64,000 bases of DNA, from the NCBI GenBank assembly GCA_016841245.1, contig JAENZN010000003.1, forward strand, positions 174,635 to 238,634, given 5' to 3'. Shown one piece after another: positions 20,086 through 29,182 of the stretch. Source of the DNA: Syntrophomonas sp. GTDB lineage: Bacteria; Bacillota; Syntrophomonadia; Syntrophomonadales; Syntrophomonadaceae. The notes under the pieces were generated by a model that saw only the letters and a list, made by a program, of their open reading frames with translations, was not told the origin of the DNA and searched no databases. The first letter of the stretch is position 1, and each line of letters starts with the position of its first letter. Position numbers and translations under genes: made by a program.

Positions 20086-20322
20086 TTATGGAAAAAATAC
20101 AAAACCCTGCTTTACCAGGTGTTCTATCAGGCTCATTCCCGGAGTCAGGTCCAGGATATAGGTTTCATTTATAAGGGCGTAAGTTATAAGCAGCGGGGTA
20201 CGGTACTTGTGACCAGGTTCTGATACATAGCGATAGAGTTTAGTCTTGTTTTTTCTCCATACCACATCTTTGGGAGTTATTCCGGTCTGTGGATCACAGT
20301 CCTCCGATACGCACATTGTCAT
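20086..20322 (-). pseudogene. Truncated PHA synthase (class III phaC) N-terminal remnant
   Basis: The 78-aa frame contains TPKDVVWRKNKTKLYRY, then TPLLITYALINETYILDLTP and GMSLIEHLVKQGF. This is the well-conserved N-terminal portion of class III PhaC proteins (PHEVVY.., YALINRPYILDLQPG.S.VE.L...G). The frame stops directly after GF, where intact PhaC continues with VYLIDWG and the GxCxGG lipase box. About 270 residues are missing. Polyhydroxyalkanoate synthesis is typical of this group; this copy is dead. Confidence 0.85.
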
Positions 20323-20462
20323 TTATATTCAGATGACCAACAAATATGTGCATATTTTTTTATAAATTTTTGGAAATAATACAAAAAATATTAAACTATA
20401 GAGAAGTACCGAAATCAAAAAAATATCAGGTATTGGATAAAGGAGTGACCATTCAATAAAGA

Positions 20463-21215
20463 TTGAAATTTACCAATGATGGTCAGGGAGGCGCATATAA
20501 AGTTCTTATTAATAATCTTAAGCTAATTGGCATAAATATAACTGCTATCAGCATTCTGTTTTTCTTTACCCTTTTAATCGGGAAAAAATTAGTATCGCAG
20601 TTGAATTTTTTCGACTTTATTGTAGCTATAACTATTGGCTCAATAGCGGCCGCAATGATTGTGGATCGCACCATATCTTATTGGGATGGAATCATCAGCC
20701 TGGTTATCTGGGGGATGGTACCTATCATTGCTGCCAAAATTGCCCTGAAGAGTATTCCTGCCCGGAGAATCATCGATGGTGTTCCCACCATAATCATTCA
20801 AAACGGAAAAGTATTAGAGGAAAATCTCCGGCAGCAAAAATATCATATAAATGATTTGCTGGAAGGATTAAGGCAGAAAGGAGTATTTAATATAGCCGAT
20901 GTTCAATCCGCCGTACTTGAAACCAGTGGGGTTATCAGCGTACAGCTCAAGCCTGCTCAAAAGCCGCTTACTCCTTCAGATCTAAACCAGACCGCAGCTC
21001 CCGCCGGGATATCAGCTAACCTGATTATAAATGGTAAAATCCTTCAGGAACATCTGCGCCTGGTAAACCGAGATGAAGTCTGGCTGAAAGAAGAATTAAG
21101 AAAGATGAATATAGAATACATCAGTCAAATAATACTGGCTTCCATGGATGCAAACGGGAACCTCTATGTTGATCTGAAAGACGATGAACTTGAAACTCAG
21201 GATGTCTTGAAATAA
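20463..21215 (+). CDS. DUF421 (YetF-like) membrane protein
   Basis: 250 residues from TTG 20463. The only strong ribosome site, AAAGGAG, is about 15-20 nt upstream, so the start is uncertain. Three hydrophobic spans (to about residue 100) precede the YetF C-terminal domain, with GVPTIIIQNGKVLEENLRQQKYHINDLLEGLR. In the family this soluble domain pairs with the membrane part; its function is unknown, with links to spore germination and envelope. Single gene, followed by a terminator. Confidence 0.85.
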   Translation: MKFTNDGQGGAYKVLINNLKLIGINITAISILFFFTLLIGKKLVSQLNFFDFIVAITIGSIAAAMIVDRTISYWDGIISLVIWGMVPIIAAKIALKSIPARRIIDGVPTIIIQNGKVLEENLRQQKYHINDLLEGLRQKGVFNIADVQSAVLETSGVISVQLKPAQKPLTPSDLNQTAAPAGISANLIINGKILQEHLRLVNRDEVWLKEELRKMNIEYISQIILASMDANGNLYVDLKDDELETQDVLK

Positions 21216-21290
21216 TCAGGATATATAAAACCTTGCTGAGTTCTGGTAAGTGCGTCTTGAAATCGGCCGAAAGCCGAGTATACAATAGAA

Positions 21291-21317
21291 AGCCCGAACA
21301 TAGAGACATGTCCGGGC
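21291..21317. terminator. Bidirectional intrinsic terminator
   Basis: GCCCGAACAT and ATGTCCGGGC pair with one mismatch, loop AGAGAC, and T-rich flanks. It sits between the convergent DUF421 and DUF3892 genes. Confidence 0.7.
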
Positions 21318-21352
21318 CTTATTGGGGTTAATCGTGGGTTAGTCAAATGCTC

Positions 21353-21568
21353 TTAGAAGGTAGGCAGACGGTCCAGATTATTGTTGGGATCTCCATCGGG
21401 CTGACTTCGAATGATGGCCCGTCCTTTTCTATCAAAAACATCTATGTGTTCTATCTCCCCCTTTTGGGCCATGCTGACTGCCTGACTGTAGTTCACCTCT
21501 TGATTGTTATCAAGTTTAAAGTCAGTAATATTTCCATCCTGGTTTTTGCGTACCGCTACGATTTTCAT
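21353..21568 (-). CDS. DUF3892 family protein
   Basis: 71 residues, the family's typical size. IVAVRKNQDGNITDFKLDN, VNYSQAVSMAQKGEIEHIDVF and RKGRAIIRSQPDG are the recognisable blocks. GAAAGGAGG precedes the ATG. Small soluble protein of unknown function, common in Firmicutes. Confidence 0.85.
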   Translation of the reverse strand: MKIVAVRKNQDGNITDFKLDNNQEVNYSQAVSMAQKGEIEHIDVFDRKGRAIIRSQPDGDPNNNLDRLPTF

Positions 21569-21768
21569 TCTGGATCAACCTCCTTTCAGTAATAGTATTT
21601 GTTTTAGGCCCAAGACTATGTATTGTATTCTATTGAGTAATTGGTATGTTTATTGCTTAATTAAGAAACGGTGTTTATAATTAACCATGATATTATAATG
21701 CTTACCGTACAACGTTGGGATAATGTGATAAGATTTATGGTAGGTTAAAGCAAAATGGAGGTAATCTT

Positions 21769-21972
21769 ATGTGTTCGATGGGTGCTGCATGGCTGGGGAA
21801 TATATATGTTATAGCCTGGAGTATTATTAATTTCTTACTTCTGGCTTTAGTCATAGCTGTTCCAATATTATGTGTGGTCATGCTCTTCAAAATGAACCAT
21901 CGTTTGAAACAGCTGGAAGCAAAATTGGGTGAAATACCTGATATAGATCCTCCTAAAGACCCTCTGCATTAA
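21769..21972 (+). CDS. Small single-span membrane protein, 67 aa
   Basis: The ATG follows ATGGAGGT at 6 nt. One long hydrophobic stretch (about 12-40, YVIAWSIINFLLLALVIAVP) is followed by a charged, probably helical tail, KMNHRLKQLEAKLGEIP, and an acidic Pro-rich end. No family recognised. The clear ribosome site and layout support a gene. Confidence 0.7.
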   Translation: MCSMGAAWLGNIYVIAWSIINFLLLALVIAVPILCVVMLFKMNHRLKQLEAKLGEIPDIDPPKDPLH

Positions 21973-22387
21973 GGGAAAGTTGAAGACTGGATACCAGGAG
22001 TACTGAGGACAGGGACAAACATATGGTAATAATTAACAAATGTTGATTTGTGAAATAAAGACTTTGATTGGGCTGTAAGTATTAGTGAAATATATATAAA
22101 CAATTGTTTAGTTGAAGGTTGAAGCTTATAACCTTTGCTCTTTAGCCAGGTCTGTTGCCCAAAGGGGTCAACAGGCTTTCTTATGCCACCGGGATAATAC
22201 TATTCAATCCAGATATTCCTAACCGGGGCTGCTTACAAGTGGGGCATATGAATGTTCTTAACCCATGTAATAAATTAGCTGGATCGGCTTTTAATGGATT
22301 AGGCAAATTAAAATAATAGTAGCATAATGGTGTTATATGAAGTTAAAATAAAGAGATGCGTTTTCGACCCGGGAAATGGAGATAGAA
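21973..22387. other. Intergenic, nothing firm
   Basis: GC-poor; a weak inverted repeat (GTCTGTTG with CAACAGGC, about 22150-22174) may end the upstream small gene. No open frame with a start site other than the PAP2 gene. Confidence 0.4.
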
Positions 22388-22930
22388 ATGAATAATATTC
22401 AAAATTATATAAAAAGCAGCGATTTGCGCTTATTTTTCTTATTCAATCACCGTCTGCGCTGTTTGTCATTAAATATTACCATGCAGTTAATTACTCAAAT
22501 AGGATCCTGGTTTTTCTGTATAGTTTTCCCTATAGTGCTAATTCTTTCTCCCCGTTATGAAACGGTGGTCACCGGGACCAGGATAGCTGTCATACTTGCC
22601 TTCAGTCAGGTGATCGTATACCTGGTAAAACGCATCGTTAACAGGCCCCGACCTTACCAAGCGCTGAATAATGTGATTGCCAACCGGCTTCCCATGTGTA
22701 TTTATTCTTTTCCTTCTGGACATACCTGTGCTGCTTTTTGTCTGGCCCTGGTACTGGCAAACGGATATCCGAATTATCAAGCCTTATTTCTTCTAGTCGC
22801 TGGATTGGTAGGTATTTCCCGTATATACCTGGGAGTTCATTATCCCACTGACGTATTGGTAGGATTCATGGTAGCCTATGGTTCCTTTTTCTTAGAGCAT
22901 ATGTTCAGGGTCTCTTCCCTGTTTATTTAA
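22388..22930 (+). CDS. PAP2-family membrane phosphatase
   Basis: About 180 residues. The ATG at 22388 has GGAG 7 nt upstream and is preferred to the ATG at 22376. The three phosphatase motifs are in order: KRIVNRPRPYQ, SFPSGHTCAAF (catalytic His in SGHT) and SRIYLGVHYPTDVLVG. Six hydrophobic segments. Likely acts on undecaprenyl pyrophosphate or another lipid pyrophosphate at the outer face of the membrane. Stands alone. Confidence 0.9.
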   Translation: MNNIQNYIKSSDLRLFFLFNHRLRCLSLNITMQLITQIGSWFFCIVFPIVLILSPRYETVVTGTRIAVILAFSQVIVYLVKRIVNRPRPYQALNNVIANRLPMCIYSFPSGHTCAAFCLALVLANGYPNYQALFLLVAGLVGISRIYLGVHYPTDVLVGFMVAYGSFFLEHMFRVSSLFI

Positions 22931-23165
22931 ATAATAAAGATAGACCCTTGAAGAAAGTTGCCCACTATAAAAAATTAAATTAAGCTCCATAATTTAAAAA
23001 AACTTAGGCGTAATAGCCAAAGAAGAGTTTAATTCACAGCAGATGCAGTATAGTGATGGCCTGAAATTCATCGAATTATGCTATATCAGTTTTAATAATG
23101 CTTTTTATACCGTTCTGAGTGTCATAAATTGTAAAAATTAGCGGCCTGAAGAATGGAAAATAATA

Positions 23166-23465
23166 TTGTTTATGACTATAATAGCATTAACCCGGTTCGT
23201 TTTTTACATATCTCAGGGGAGAGGATGGAATTACATGGGTTATCTGGCAGGTTTAGTTTTTATAGGTACCGGAGTATTTCTCATTAATCCTGTAGGTGCG
23301 GAAATGGATCTGCCTTCAAGTAGATGCTCCCGTTCTGCATCAGGTAAATCTACATCATTGAAGGAACGCATGGAAAAACTAAAGGAAGCTGACCGACAGA
23401 CCCAGGAAAGTACTGGTAAAAAAAGATTTTCAATAGTCTTAGCAATTCTTGATAATACTATTTAG
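23166..23465 (+). CDS. Hypothetical small membrane protein, 99 aa
   Basis: The frame starts TTG (23166) or ATG (23172), with only a weak ribosome site. Two hydrophobic segments (about 3-15 and 24-42, YLAGLVFIGTGVFLINP) precede a charged tail, with SLKERMEKLKEADRQTQ likely helical. No family recognised. Composition supports coding, but the start evidence is weak. Confidence 0.5.
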   Translation: MFMTIIALTRFVFYISQGRGWNYMGYLAGLVFIGTGVFLINPVGAEMDLPSSRCSRSASGKSTSLKERMEKLKEADRQTQESTGKKRFSIVLAILDNTI

Positions 23466-23681
23466 TATAATTTATCTGGTTTTTACAGGACATTGATATC
23501 ATAGATATGTATAGAAGTTTAAAGTAAAACTATTTATTAAGTTATTGATTAAATATCGTTGGAAATCTGGAACCTAAATATACAAAGAACAGATGTATTT
23601 GCTTGAATCATAGTACGCACTAATTTTTCTCGGACTGGTTCTTGAAAACAATAAGTTGAGATGGTGTAAAAAGCGGGAAAT

Positions 23682-24245
23682 ATGATCGAAGGTGAAGATT
23701 TGATATTGCAGGGTTCTCAAGAGTTGTTATATGATACGGAAAGTTTTAAATTTTTTAATAATACAGATCGAAATGGTATGAGCTTTGATCAAGTATATGG
23801 TAAAATAGTCGAATTTATCAGGAAAGATACCCGGAATGAATATGTTCTCGGGGTGGGCAGCGATTCCCACGAATATAAAGACTATATCTGTTTTGTTACG
23901 GCCGTACATATTCATAGAGTGGGCAAGGGAGCCTGGTACTGCATAAGAAAACATATTATTCCCCGCGTAAAAATGTCTCTTTTTGAAAAAATTTCAATGG
24001 AAAGCCATTTGACTTACCTGACTGCGGAAAAGATCATTAAAGATGAATTAGAAGAATTCCTGGATGTATCCGAAAGAGGTTTCAAATTTGAAGTGCATCT
24101 TGATATCGGAGAAAGGGGCAAAACCAAATCCTTAATACCGGCTATGACCGGTTATATGAAAAACCTGGGTCTGGTTGATATAATAATCAAACCGGATTCT
24201 TATGTAGCATCAACCTGCGCTGACCGTAATACCAAGGTTCTATAA
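23682..24245 (+). CDS. YkuK-family (DUF458) RNase H-like protein
   Basis: 187 residues, of which about 35-187 form the DUF458 domain: VLGVGSDSHEYKDYICFVTAVHI, then MESHLTYLTAEKIIKDELE, FKFEVHLDIGERGKTK and the end YVASTCADRNTK. The fold is RNase H-like; the Bacillus member is uncharacterised but sporulation-associated. The N-terminal ~30 residues are extra. Stands alone. Confidence 0.85.
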   Translation: MIEGEDLILQGSQELLYDTESFKFFNNTDRNGMSFDQVYGKIVEFIRKDTRNEYVLGVGSDSHEYKDYICFVTAVHIHRVGKGAWYCIRKHIIPRVKMSLFEKISMESHLTYLTAEKIIKDELEEFLDVSERGFKFEVHLDIGERGKTKSLIPAMTGYMKNLGLVDIIIKPDSYVASTCADRNTKVL

Positions 24246-24569
24246 TACACAGTGGAAAAAGTCCAGCTGTTGGCTATAACAACATCCTCCTTTAGCAGTA
24301 CTCCCTTGCCATCTCCGGGCTTCAGGGTCGTACGCTACCGTATTTTCAGAGAACAACAGTAAGCACATCCAGTAATCAGAACCAGGAGAAGATCGGATTT
24401 ATATTTTCAGCACCAAATTTTACTTCTGCTATCCCACCGAAAAATAATATTCAGGTGATAAAATGGGCCAGATTGAGAATCTTTCGGGCCGCACCCAATC
24501 GCAGAATTAGTTATAATATGCGAAGGGGCAGGTAATTTTACGTAAAAGAGGATAACTATTTATAATATT
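24246..24569. other. Intergenic, nothing firm
   Basis: No frame with coding character. It leads into a possible small ORF at 24570. Confidence 0.4.
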
Positions 24570-24713
24570 GTGGGTGTTTCCCCGCCAACAGGCCATAAGC
24601 AGGCAAGGACGGAGATGCTTTGGTATGCTTCTGTGGTAGCCAGACAGGCCCTGTACCTGGTTATGCAGGAAGGAAACTGGAAGACTATCGATGCCAGTGA
24701 GCTTCTAAAATAA
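24570..24713 (+). CDS. Possible small ORF or gene fragment, 47 aa
   Basis: A GTG-initiated frame behind AGAGG reads MGVSPPTGHKQARTEM, then LWYASVVARQALYLVM, and ends SELLK. The composition is protein-like and amphipathic, suggesting the C-terminal end of a decayed gene, but I cannot assign a family. Start site spacing is poor. Confidence 0.3.
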   Translation: MGVSPPTGHKQARTEMLWYASVVARQALYLVMQEGNWKTIDASELLK

Positions 24714-24863
24714 TTAACTATTTTAATGCTAGGGGTGGACTTGCCGATAGACTTGTTTATCCCGCTCCTCTAACGACACAAAACGGCAAATGCATACAAT
24801 TTATGGTTGGGATTGCCTCCTTCTCTGGGGTATAATCAACATATCAGGAAGGGGGATTTAATA

Positions 24864-26153
24864 ATGTGTGATACCATGGTGGCCCTCGGTTTGGCAACCC
24901 GAAATGGTGAGGTGCTGTTTGCCAAAAACAGTGACCGCCAGCCTAATGAGCCTCATATTATGGTTCGCATCCCTCGGAAAAAACACCCGGCGGGTGAAAA
25001 AGTACAATGCACTTATATTGAAGTTGAGCAGAGTGAAATAACTTATGAGGTATTTCTTCTCAAGCCGTCCTGGATATGGGGATGTGAAATGGGAAGCAAC
25101 GAATACGGCCTTAACATAGGTAATGAAGCTGTCTTTACCCTGGAAAAATACGCTAAAACCGGATTAACCGGTATGGATATGATCCGACTGGCTCTGGAGC
25201 GATGTAAGAACAGCCTGGAGGCCTTGAATTTTATCGTTTCTCTGCTAGAACAGTATGGACAGGGAGGAAACTGTGGATATGAGAAAAAGTTCTACTATCA
25301 TAATTCTTTCCTGATAGCAGACCTGGAATCAGCCTGGGTCTTAGAAACTGCAGGAGAATACTGGGCCGCCGAGAGAGTTAAAGATGTCAGGAGCATCTCC
25401 AACAGCCTGTCTATCGGCAATTCATTTGAAAAGGCCCATCCACGTCTGGTGCAACATGCCATAGAGCGCAAATGGTGTAAGTCGGAACACGACTTCAATT
25501 TTGCCCAGTGTTACAGTGATTCTCTGTTTACCCATTTTAGCGGTGCCAAATCTCGCCATACTTACAGCCAGTCAGCTCTGGAAAAGAATCGCGGTCAAAT
25601 TGACATAAATTTCATGAAATCCATTTTACGTTCCCACCACCCATCTCTGGAAGGAAAGCAATTTCGGCGCTCTTCCTTGAAAAGCATCTGCATGCATGCC
25701 GGGGGGATCATCGGTGACCACACTACCGGGAGCTATATCGCCTCCCTCAGCAAAGAACAATGTACTTACTGGCTGACCGGAAGTTCAACTCCCTGCATAA
25801 GCATTTTCAAGCCTCTGTGGCTGGTCGACTATAATAAAATTCCCTTTAAAGAAGAAGAATTCGAAAAAGCCCTGGCCTTCTGGAAAAGAAGAGAGCAGGT
25901 GTTCCGGATGATACTTCGCCATCAGGTACCGGAACTACCAGCTTATTTAGAGGAAAGAGACCAGTTGGAAGAGGAATGGATGCAGATGGCTCAGGCCATG
26001 GAAAAAGGAAATCATAATGAGATGATAAGGATCATGGAAAACGCCTGGAGCCAGGAAGAGGAACTGGTATCCAGGATGCTGGCGGAAAATCAGTTCAATA
26101 CCAGACGTCTGAAAGGCTCTCCCCTCTTCCGAAGCTACTGGCGCAAAAGATGA
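24864..26153 (+). CDS. Secernin/C69-type Ntn-hydrolase
   Basis: 429 residues from ATG 24864. This start, rather than the frame opening at 24807, puts Cys at position 2 (MCDTMVAL), the nucleophile exposed after removal of Met in C69 dipeptidases and secernins; AGGAAGGGGGA lies just upstream. Early LFAKNSDRQPNEP and EYGLNIGNEAVFT are typical blocks. It would cleave an N-terminal amide or peptide bond; substrate unknown. The last ~90 residues are Glu-rich helices. Its stop lies inside the left arm of a repeat hairpin (26145-26184). Confidence 0.88.
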   Translation: MCDTMVALGLATRNGEVLFAKNSDRQPNEPHIMVRIPRKKHPAGEKVQCTYIEVEQSEITYEVFLLKPSWIWGCEMGSNEYGLNIGNEAVFTLEKYAKTGLTGMDMIRLALERCKNSLEALNFIVSLLEQYGQGGNCGYEKKFYYHNSFLIADLESAWVLETAGEYWAAERVKDVRSISNSLSIGNSFEKAHPRLVQHAIERKWCKSEHDFNFAQCYSDSLFTHFSGAKSRHTYSQSALEKNRGQIDINFMKSILRSHHPSLEGKQFRRSSLKSICMHAGGIIGDHTTGSYIASLSKEQCTYWLTGSSTPCISIFKPLWLVDYNKIPFKEEEFEKALAFWKRREQVFRMILRHQVPELPAYLEERDQLEEEWMQMAQAMEKGNHNEMIRIMENAWSQEEELVSRMLAENQFNTRRLKGSPLFRSYWRKR

Positions 26154-26184
26154 CATTGGGGACGGTTCCAATTTGTCATCTTTT
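26145..26184. repeat. REP-like palindrome with GGGGACGGTTCC core
   Basis: AAAAGATGACATTGG and CCAATTTGTCATCTTTT pair except for a 2-nt bulge, around GGGACGGTT. The reverse complement matches 57149-57180 at nearly all positions. The T-run makes it a terminator for the secernin gene as well. Confidence 0.75.
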
Positions 26185-26359
26185 CTCAAGAATTGTAGTA
26201 AGATGTAGCAGGGATAAGAAGATGGTCATAGGCGGTTTTTGTAATTCCTTTAAATGGTACTGAAAGATTGCCAACTGCCTATCGGGGGAAGCGCCTTATA
26301 CCGGCTCCTCAAGGGAAGCATCGGTATCCCCGGTGTCATTAAAGGAAGGTGAACATATA

Positions 26360-27508
26360 ATGCGTATTATTGTTGCTCCGGATTCATTCAAGGAAAGTTT
26401 GCGTGCCAGCGAAGTGGCCCAGAGGATAACTGAGGGCGTTAAAAATATATTTCCTGCTGCTCAAGTCATTCAAGTACCGTTATCAGATGGGGGAGAGGGG
26501 TTAAGCGAATCTCTTATAGCTGCTGTTGGAGGTTGTTTCATAGACTGCCCGGTGACTGATCCCCTGGGTGATAAAATCCAGGCTAGATACGGCATACTAA
26601 ATGATCGGCGAACCGCGGTAATAGAAATGGCTGCTGCTTCGGGGCTGCCTCTGGTGTCTCGCAGTGATCGCAATCCACTGGTCACTACCACCCGCGGGAC
26701 CGGAGAGTTAATATTAGAAGCCTTAAATGCTGGCTGTAAAAGCTTGATCATAGGTATAGGCGGCAGCGCCACCAACGATGGGGGTGCAGGCATGGCTCAG
26801 GCCCTGGGAGTAAAACTGCTCGATGAAAAGGGCTCAGACATCGGCCCGGGTGCCCAGGGACTGTTAAAGCTAAGCCAAATAGATATATCTGGTCTTGATC
26901 CTCGCCTGGCCCAAACCGAGGTTATGGTAGCCTGTGATGTTGAAAATCCATTATACGGTCTGAATGGGGCAGCTTATGTATACGGTCCTCAAAAGGGAGC
27001 CAGCCTGGAGATGCTTCCGCTGCTGGATACAGCCCTGATCAATCTGGCTGAAATCATAGCACGCGACCTGCAAATAAAGGTGCATGACGTCCCCGGGGCT
27101 GGAGCCGCAGGCGGCCTGGGTGCAGGACTTATTGCCTTTGCCGGAGGGAAGTTGTGCTCTGGAATTCAACTGGCATTTGAAATCCTGGGCTTCGAAGATA
27201 TTCTAGCTGCTGGAGCAGATCTGGTCATTACCGGCGAGGGCAGCATCAACGCCCAGAGTCTTTACGGCAAGGTTCCGGTAGGGGTGGCCCGGCTGGCCAA
27301 AAAATATGATCTGCCGGTGCTGGCCCTGGTAGGGCAAATAGGTCCCGGAGCAGAGACCGTATATGAAGCTGGTATAGACGCCATCATGAGTATGGCTCCC
27401 GGCCCTATCAGTCTGGAGGAATCCATATCTCGTGCCGGTGAACTCCTGACCGATGCCACCAGCAGAGCATTAAGAATGATAAAGCTGGAGTTTTCATCCG
27501 CCCTATAA
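26360..27508 (+). CDS. Glycerate kinase
   Basis: Phosphorylates D-glycerate to 2- or 3-phosphoglycerate. 382 residues from ATG 26360 (AAGGAAGGTGA upstream). It begins RIIVAPDSFKESLRASEVA, the family signature, followed by PLSDGGEGL, IGIGGSATNDGGAGMAQALG (substrate and ATP region), PGAGAAGGLGAGL and LVITGEGSINAQSLYGKVPVGVA. Full length for the GarK/GlxK class. Single gene. Confidence 0.95.
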   Translation: MRIIVAPDSFKESLRASEVAQRITEGVKNIFPAAQVIQVPLSDGGEGLSESLIAAVGGCFIDCPVTDPLGDKIQARYGILNDRRTAVIEMAAASGLPLVSRSDRNPLVTTTRGTGELILEALNAGCKSLIIGIGGSATNDGGAGMAQALGVKLLDEKGSDIGPGAQGLLKLSQIDISGLDPRLAQTEVMVACDVENPLYGLNGAAYVYGPQKGASLEMLPLLDTALINLAEIIARDLQIKVHDVPGAGAAGGLGAGLIAFAGGKLCSGIQLAFEILGFEDILAAGADLVITGEGSINAQSLYGKVPVGVARLAKKYDLPVLALVGQIGPGAETVYEAGIDAIMSMAPGPISLEESISRAGELLTDATSRALRMIKLEFSSAL

Positions 27509-27540
27509 ATAAAAAGCGGAAAACCTTCCCCGTGCCTGAA

Positions 27541-27813
27541 TCAATGTTGTATATCGGTTCGGATCATCTTTACTATCATTCTGGTCAGAACGGTTCTTTC
27601 CTTATCATCTCCAACCTTCCATAATTCCTGCAAGAGCCGCTGTTCTCTATTTTCAGGGTCGATGCTTGCAGCTAATATACTTCCTATTTTAACGGCTGCC
27701 TTTTCAACTGTTTTATCGGACATGCCCACTATCTCCGCTAATGATACTGCTTTGGCAAGTGTCCCTTTCCAGTTTTCCCAATGAGTAAAAGTTTCGGATT
27801 TATTGATTTCCAT
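27541..27813 (-). CDS. DUF3243 family protein
   Basis: 90 residues from ATG 27813 (AAAGGGTGAT upstream), preferred to the 27831 start. FTHWENWKGTLAKAVSLAEIVGMSDKTVEKAAVKIG and ELWKVGDDKERTVLTRMIVKM match the small helical DUF3243 family (Bacillus YmfJ type). Function unknown. Confidence 0.8.
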   Translation of the reverse strand: MEINKSETFTHWENWKGTLAKAVSLAEIVGMSDKTVEKAAVKIGSILAASIDPENREQRLLQELWKVGDDKERTVLTRMIVKMIRTDIQH

Positions 27814-28045
27814 TAGATCACCCTTTGCCATATATTTGTATATTATTATGCCTTAATAATTAAGAAATATCCTTGGTGAGGTGGGAATGTTTCCTGTCTG
27901 CATTCCAATATATAGCGGGGCGGGGGATGTTCTTTTGGCTTCCATATTTTTAGCATAATGACCTGATAAAAGCACGGTTGAGTGTAAACAATAAGTACTG
28001 GCAACCGTCCCCAAGACTGCAAAAGATGATGGCAGCATTATGGAC

Positions 28046-28141
28046 ATGAAGATATGGATACTGGCATCGATTGCAATATTGGCCATAGTACTTGTGATTC
28101 TGGTCAAGCAGGGTAAAATAAGGACTAAACCTGATTATTAA
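28046..28141 (+). CDS. Tiny membrane peptide 1, 31 aa
   Basis: ATG at 28046. One span of about 20 hydrophobic residues (WILASIAILAIVLVILV) and a basic tail, KQGKIRTKPDY. The stop is next to the following tiny ORF. Weak ribosome site. Confidence 0.4.
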   Translation: MKIWILASIAILAIVLVILVKQGKIRTKPDY

Positions 28142-28142
28142 C

Positions 28143-28316
28143 TTGTTCATAGTGGGGATAATGTGGATAGCTGTAGGTATTCCAACCGGAAACGAAGCTC
28201 TCACTGTACCAGGTACAATCCTCACTCTTATTGGATTATTAAACCTGAGTAAATGGAAAGATAATCAGTGGTGGAACGATTTGAGTGTAGAAGAGAAAAA
28301 AAGCAGATTATTATAA
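28143..28316 (+). CDS. Tiny membrane protein 2, 57 aa
   Basis: The frame opens at TTG 28143; ATG 28161 inside it has GGGG upstream. Two short hydrophobic segments around GIPTGNEALTVPG are followed by a Trp-rich polar tail, KWKDNQWWNDLSVEEKK. No family recognised. Confidence 0.4.
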   Translation: MFIVGIMWIAVGIPTGNEALTVPGTILTLIGLLNLSKWKDNQWWNDLSVEEKKSRLL

Positions 28317-28369
28317 TATTAGTAGTGAGTTTTCTATTTATAGCCGGTATGGTAGTATATCTATTTTAA
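28268..28369 (+). CDS. Tiny membrane peptide 3, 33 aa (overlaps the previous)
   Basis: GTG at 28268. A charged start (RFECRREKKQ) runs into IIIILVVSFLFIAGMVVYLF. It overlaps the preceding tiny ORF in another frame by 49 nt. Hydropathy is the only support. Confidence 0.25.
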   Translation: MVERFECRREKKQIIIILVVSFLFIAGMVVYLF

Positions 28370-28451
28370 AATTTTATATAAAGCAAGGGGACAGGAGTTT
28401 TTATTTCAGTGCATTAGAATAGTAGCTATGGAAAAAAGCTTGGAGAATAAA

Positions 28452-29168
28452 ATGAAGAAATTCTGGAACTGGGTCCCGGTATTCATTTGTCTGGCTGGTA
28501 TAGCCCATTTTTCACAACAGCAGTTTAACCAGCAGGATATCAGCCCCTTAATAGAGCAAAATGAAAGATTAGTACAGATGGTTCAAAATGTACCAGCTAT
28601 ATCATTTTCCTATAATAACATGATTTATGACAGCCATATTGACACGGTAGTGTTCATTCATTTTTTGATTCGTAAGCTAGCCCATATAACTATTTATGGG
28701 TTGTTTGGCATTTTGCTGCTTTTGGCCACCAAAGCATCCCTGAAAAATATAATTATTAGATGGGCAGCAGTGGGAATGATCGTCCTGCTGGTGGCGAGCG
28801 CTGATGAAACAAACCAATTGTATAATGTCGGCCGCACCGGCTGCAAAGAAGATATTCTCATGGATTTTACCGGCTATATCCTGTTCGGTCTGGGGTGTTT
28901 TATAAGCAGTGCAGCCGTTTCGTTTAATTCATACAAATCCACTCCTGCCGTTTGTTTCAGGCGGATCACATCCATAACCACCAGCCCCACCATGATGAGT
29001 ATCACCGTGACCCTAAAATATATCGGTATTCCCCAGGACATTAGGAGCAGCATGATAACCGATACTATCACCAGACCCAGCAGATTACGAAGCAGCCTTC
29101 CCATCCCGACTGCGGTTCCGGAAGTCTTAACTCCAGATGCCAGTTTTTCAGCCCTTGATTCAAGTTGA
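28452..29168 (+). CDS. VanZ-like membrane protein with an extended, probably non-native tail
   Basis: 238 residues from ATG 28452 (TTGGAG 7 nt upstream). The VanZ core is clear: membrane segments, IRKLAHITIYGLFGILLLL with the conserved H, ADETNQLYNVGRTGCKEDILMDFTGY (the D-E-x-x-Q, R, D pattern). The family normally ends about here (near 28910). The remaining ~80 residues, rich in Thr/Ser/Ile, are the antisense reading of the next gene, so the true stop was probably lost. VanZ relatives are linked to glycopeptide and lipid-envelope resistance; function unproven. Confidence 0.7.
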   Translation: MKKFWNWVPVFICLAGIAHFSQQQFNQQDISPLIEQNERLVQMVQNVPAISFSYNNMIYDSHIDTVVFIHFLIRKLAHITIYGLFGILLLLATKASLKNIIIRWAAVGMIVLLVASADETNQLYNVGRTGCKEDILMDFTGYILFGLGCFISSAAVSFNSYKSTPAVCFRRITSITTSPTMMSITVTLKYIGIPQDIRSSMITDTITRPSRLRSSLPIPTAVPEVLTPDASFSALDSS

Positions 29169-29182
29169 TGTTCCTTTTCCAT
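28874..29182 (-). CDS. Small two-span membrane protein
   Basis: 102 residues from ATG 29182 (AGGTGA 8 nt upstream). A polar Glu-rich start, LESRAEKLASGVKTSGTAVGMGRLL, precedes two membrane spans (LLGLVIVSVIMLLLMSWGIP and VTVILIMVGLVVMDVI). The last ~20 residues (ETAALLIKHPRPNRI) lie antisense to the VanZ core and look random, so the 3' ends have probably run together. No family recognised. Confidence 0.55.
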   Translation of the reverse strand: MEKEHQLESRAEKLASGVKTSGTAVGMGRLLRNLLGLVIVSVIMLLLMSWGIPIYFRVTVILIMVGLVVMDVIRLKQTAGVDLYELNETAALLIKHPRPNRI

